This document shows positions 5,685 through 6,082 of a DNA stretch of 6,082 bases, piece by piece. Location of the stretch: the NCBI GenBank assembly GCA_902775075.1, contig CACYKX010000188.1, positions 1 through 6,082 on the forward strand. Reading direction: 5' to 3'. The notes below the pieces were generated by a model that made no database searches, was not told where the DNA came from, and saw only the letters and a list, made by a program, of their open reading frames with translations. This DNA comes from an uncultured Prevotellaceae bacterium. GTDB taxonomy: Bacteria; Bacteroidota; Bacteroidia; Bacteroidales; Bacteroidaceae. The position numbers and the translations under genes are program-made. Each line of letters opens with the position of its first letter. Position 1 is the stretch's first letter.

Positions 5685-6082
5685 ATGATAACATATAAAG
5701 ACATACATGAATTCAGGAAAGAAGACTTGGAGTCTTTGTTCCTATCGGTTGAATGGTCATCAGGACATTATCCAGACAAACTGGTAGTGGCTATGCGTAA
5801 TTTCCAGACTGTTTATACCGCATGGGATGGTGATAATCTCGTGGGACTTATCTGTGCTATGGATGACGGCATAATGACTGCCTATATTCATTATCTGCTC
5901 GTTCGTCCGGAATATCAGGATTCGGGTATCGGACGTCGGTTGGTAGAGATGATGAAGGAGCATTATAAAGATTATCTGCGCATCGCCATCATTGCATACA
6001 ACGAGGAACTGAAGGCCACCTACTCCACCAGATACCTTACCATAAAGTATCTGGAAGGGGACAAGGAGGTTGAGCGCCTTCT
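5685..6082 (+). CDS. GNAT-family N-acetyltransferase, 5' part (3' end outside window)
   Basis: GNAT enzymes transfer an acetyl group from acetyl-CoA to an amine on a protein or small molecule; the substrate here is unknown. The frame is open from ATG 5685 to the window edge (132 full codons). The start is supported by the promoter 25 bp upstream. The hallmark motif A is clear: strand HYLLVRP (69-75), then the acetyl-CoA pyrophosphate loop QDSGIGRR (78-85, fitting Q/R-x-x-G-x-G/A), then a helix (86-95). A preceding strand NLVGLICAMDD (51-61) and a following strand LRIAIIAYNEE (98-108) fit the fold. After NEELK, most GNATs have an A-x-x-F-Y-x-x-x-G-F motif; instead this reads ATYSTRYLTIKYLEGDKEVE, and neither other forward frame restores the motif. 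So this may be a divergent family member or carry a sequence junction near 6014. Family assignment is firm for residues 1-110 and uncertain after that. Confidence 0.8.
   Translation, partial: MITYKDIHEFRKEDLESLFLSVEWSSGHYPDKLVVAMRNFQTVYTAWDGDNLVGLICAMDDGIMTAYIHYLLVRPEYQDSGIGRRLVEMMKEHYKDYLRIAIIAYNEELKATYSTRYLTIKYLEGDKEVERL

Overview
The window looks like chromosomal DNA from a Bacteroidales bacterium, most probably Prevotella or a close relative. Three things point there. Both recognisable promoters carry the Bacteroidetes -7 box TAnnTTTG (TATCTTTG upstream of secDF, TACCTTTG upstream of the last gene). Start codons are preceded by A-rich stretches rather than clear Shine-Dalgarno sequences. 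SecD and SecF are fused into one long protein. The genus is an inference; no marker gene here fixes it.

Layout, all genes on the + strand: (1) 1-679, the 3' part of a rhomboid-family intramembrane serine protease with a charged cytoplasmic tail; (2) 680-788, a short gap with a degenerate 7-bp tandem repeat; (3) 789-1883, a membrane-anchored endonuclease/exonuclease/phosphatase (EEP) family protein starting at TTG, probably read from the same transcript as the rhomboid; (4) 1884-2096, a promoter and a leader of about 125 nt that can fold; (5) 2097-5072, complete secDF, the proton-driven accessory subunit of the Sec translocon, with very uniform codon choice typical of a highly expressed gene; (6) 5073-5148, a second heptamer array and a strong intrinsic terminator; (7) 5149-5629, a gene-free stretch of about 480 bp built largely from three short repeat families in both orientations; (8) 5630-6082, a promoter and the 5' part of a GNAT-family acetyltransferase that runs off the window.

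The rhomboid protease, the EEP protein and SecDF all act at or across the inner membrane. Only the first two look like one transcription unit; secDF has its own promoter and terminator, and the acetyltransferase has its own promoter. No mobile element, CRISPR array, tRNA or rRNA was seen.

This is mainly housekeeping DNA and I do not see a new multi-gene system. The points most worth a second look are the foldable secDF leader, the intergenic repeat cluster, the heptamer arrays on both sides of the EEP-secDF block, a patch of non-preferred codons over the SecD proton-relay motif, and the unusual C-terminal part of the GNAT reading frame.
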